A DNA stretch of 39,749 nt from Fibrobacter sp. (lineage in GTDB: Bacteria; Fibrobacterota; Chitinivibrionia; Chitinivibrionales; Chitinispirillaceae). Numbering within the stretch: position 1 is the stretch's first letter; the number at the start of each line of letters is the position of its first letter. Positions 39,633-39,749 of this stretch are shown piece after piece. The stretch covers positions 1-39,749 of the forward strand of contig JAAYIG010000211.1 of the NCBI GenBank assembly GCA_012523595.1, written 5' to 3'. The translations under genes and the position numbers were made by a program. The notes beneath the pieces were generated by a model. That model saw only the letters and a program-made list of their open reading frames with translations, had not been told where the DNA came from and ran no database searches.

Positions 39633-39749
39633 ATGAATAGAAAATTCGAACTGCGCTCAGTCATGCCGGTTTTGAAGGAAGTGAAGATTTTTTCCGGGTT
39701 TGAGGATTCCCAGATAGAGAGGATCTGCGGAAATTGCACGATTCTGGAA
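39633..39749 (+). CDS. Start of a probable cyclic-nucleotide-binding-domain (Crp/Fnr-like) protein, truncated by window end
   Basis: Thirty-nine codons are visible: MNRKFELRSVMPVLKEVKIF then SGFEDSQIERICGNCTILE. The pattern L-K-x-V-x-I-F-x-G-F-x-D-x-x-I-E-x-I is typical of the opening helix of cNMP-binding domains. GGGG lies about five bases before the ATG. Whether it ends in a DNA-binding domain, a kinase or nothing more cannot be seen. Confidence 0.6.
   Translation, partial: MNRKFELRSVMPVLKEVKIFSGFEDSQIERICGNCTILE

Noticed and set aside
1-39749. tRNA, rRNA and CRISPR arrays
   Set aside because: No T-loop-like GGTTCGAATCC segments with cloverleaf context, no rRNA-like sequence and no regularly spaced repeats were found by eye.

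Overview
The window looks like chromosome from a Gram-negative, polysaccharide-degrading bacterium, most plausibly of the Fibrobacterota (Fibrobacter/Chitinispirillum-like lineages). Three things point there: a TIGR02147/DUF4423 regulator (a family enriched in Fibrobacter), a secreted GH44 glucanase, and two exported proteins ending in a type IX secretion-like C-terminal sorting domain. Taxonomy is inferred from gene content only. No rRNA, tRNA or CRISPR was seen.

Layout. 1-1082: the end of an IS3-family insertion sequence abuts an AT-rich, frameshifted gene of unknown function, followed by decayed-looking DNA. 1083-6251: a secreted GH44 beta-glucanase faces a DUF4423 regulator that is translationally coupled to a surface lipoprotein with a carbohydrate-binding-like domain. 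The 529-base divergent promoter region carries four copies of a TGTTCAC motif and a perfect 15-bp hairpin. 6325-8843: a secreted amidase-domain protein and an exported HEAT-repeat protein overlap by 4 bases. 9007-10483: a Gx-transporter/EcfT-like fusion follows a NusG-domain-II protein. 10870-14602: three tightly packed genes encode a CsgG/LpoB-like exported protein, a MoxR-type AAA+ ATPase and a 603-residue protein with a TraB-like N-terminus. This is my best candidate for an undescribed system.

14930-20165: a sensor kinase whose receiver domain has Glu at the phospho-acceptor site, a small membrane protein, an ACP-like protein without the carrier serine, a DUF502 membrane protein, a Ca2+/Na+ antiporter, and two divergent paralogous single-domain response regulators. 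20160-23786: gmd, a DUF3108 lipoprotein, a PAP2 phosphatase and a threonine aldolase form one operon. 23970-27955: a class A penicillin-binding protein behind a possibly leaderless promoter, a beta-helix protein with thrombospondin type 3 repeats, and a small SAP/Rho-N protein.

28008-37128: a branched-chain amino acid operon, ilvB-ilvN-ilvC-leuA-leuB-cimA-ilvE. It is preceded by an Ile/Val/Leu-rich leader peptide, a 28-base perfect terminator hairpin, and an upstream copy of the hairpin's right arm that can act as antiterminator. This is a textbook-style ribosome-mediated attenuator that is easy to miss in an ORF list. ilvD and leuCD are absent from the window. 37165-39749: an acyltransferase with a zinc ribbon, ychF, and the start of a cyclic-nucleotide-binding-domain protein.

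Calls rest on reading motifs by eye. No database search was possible.
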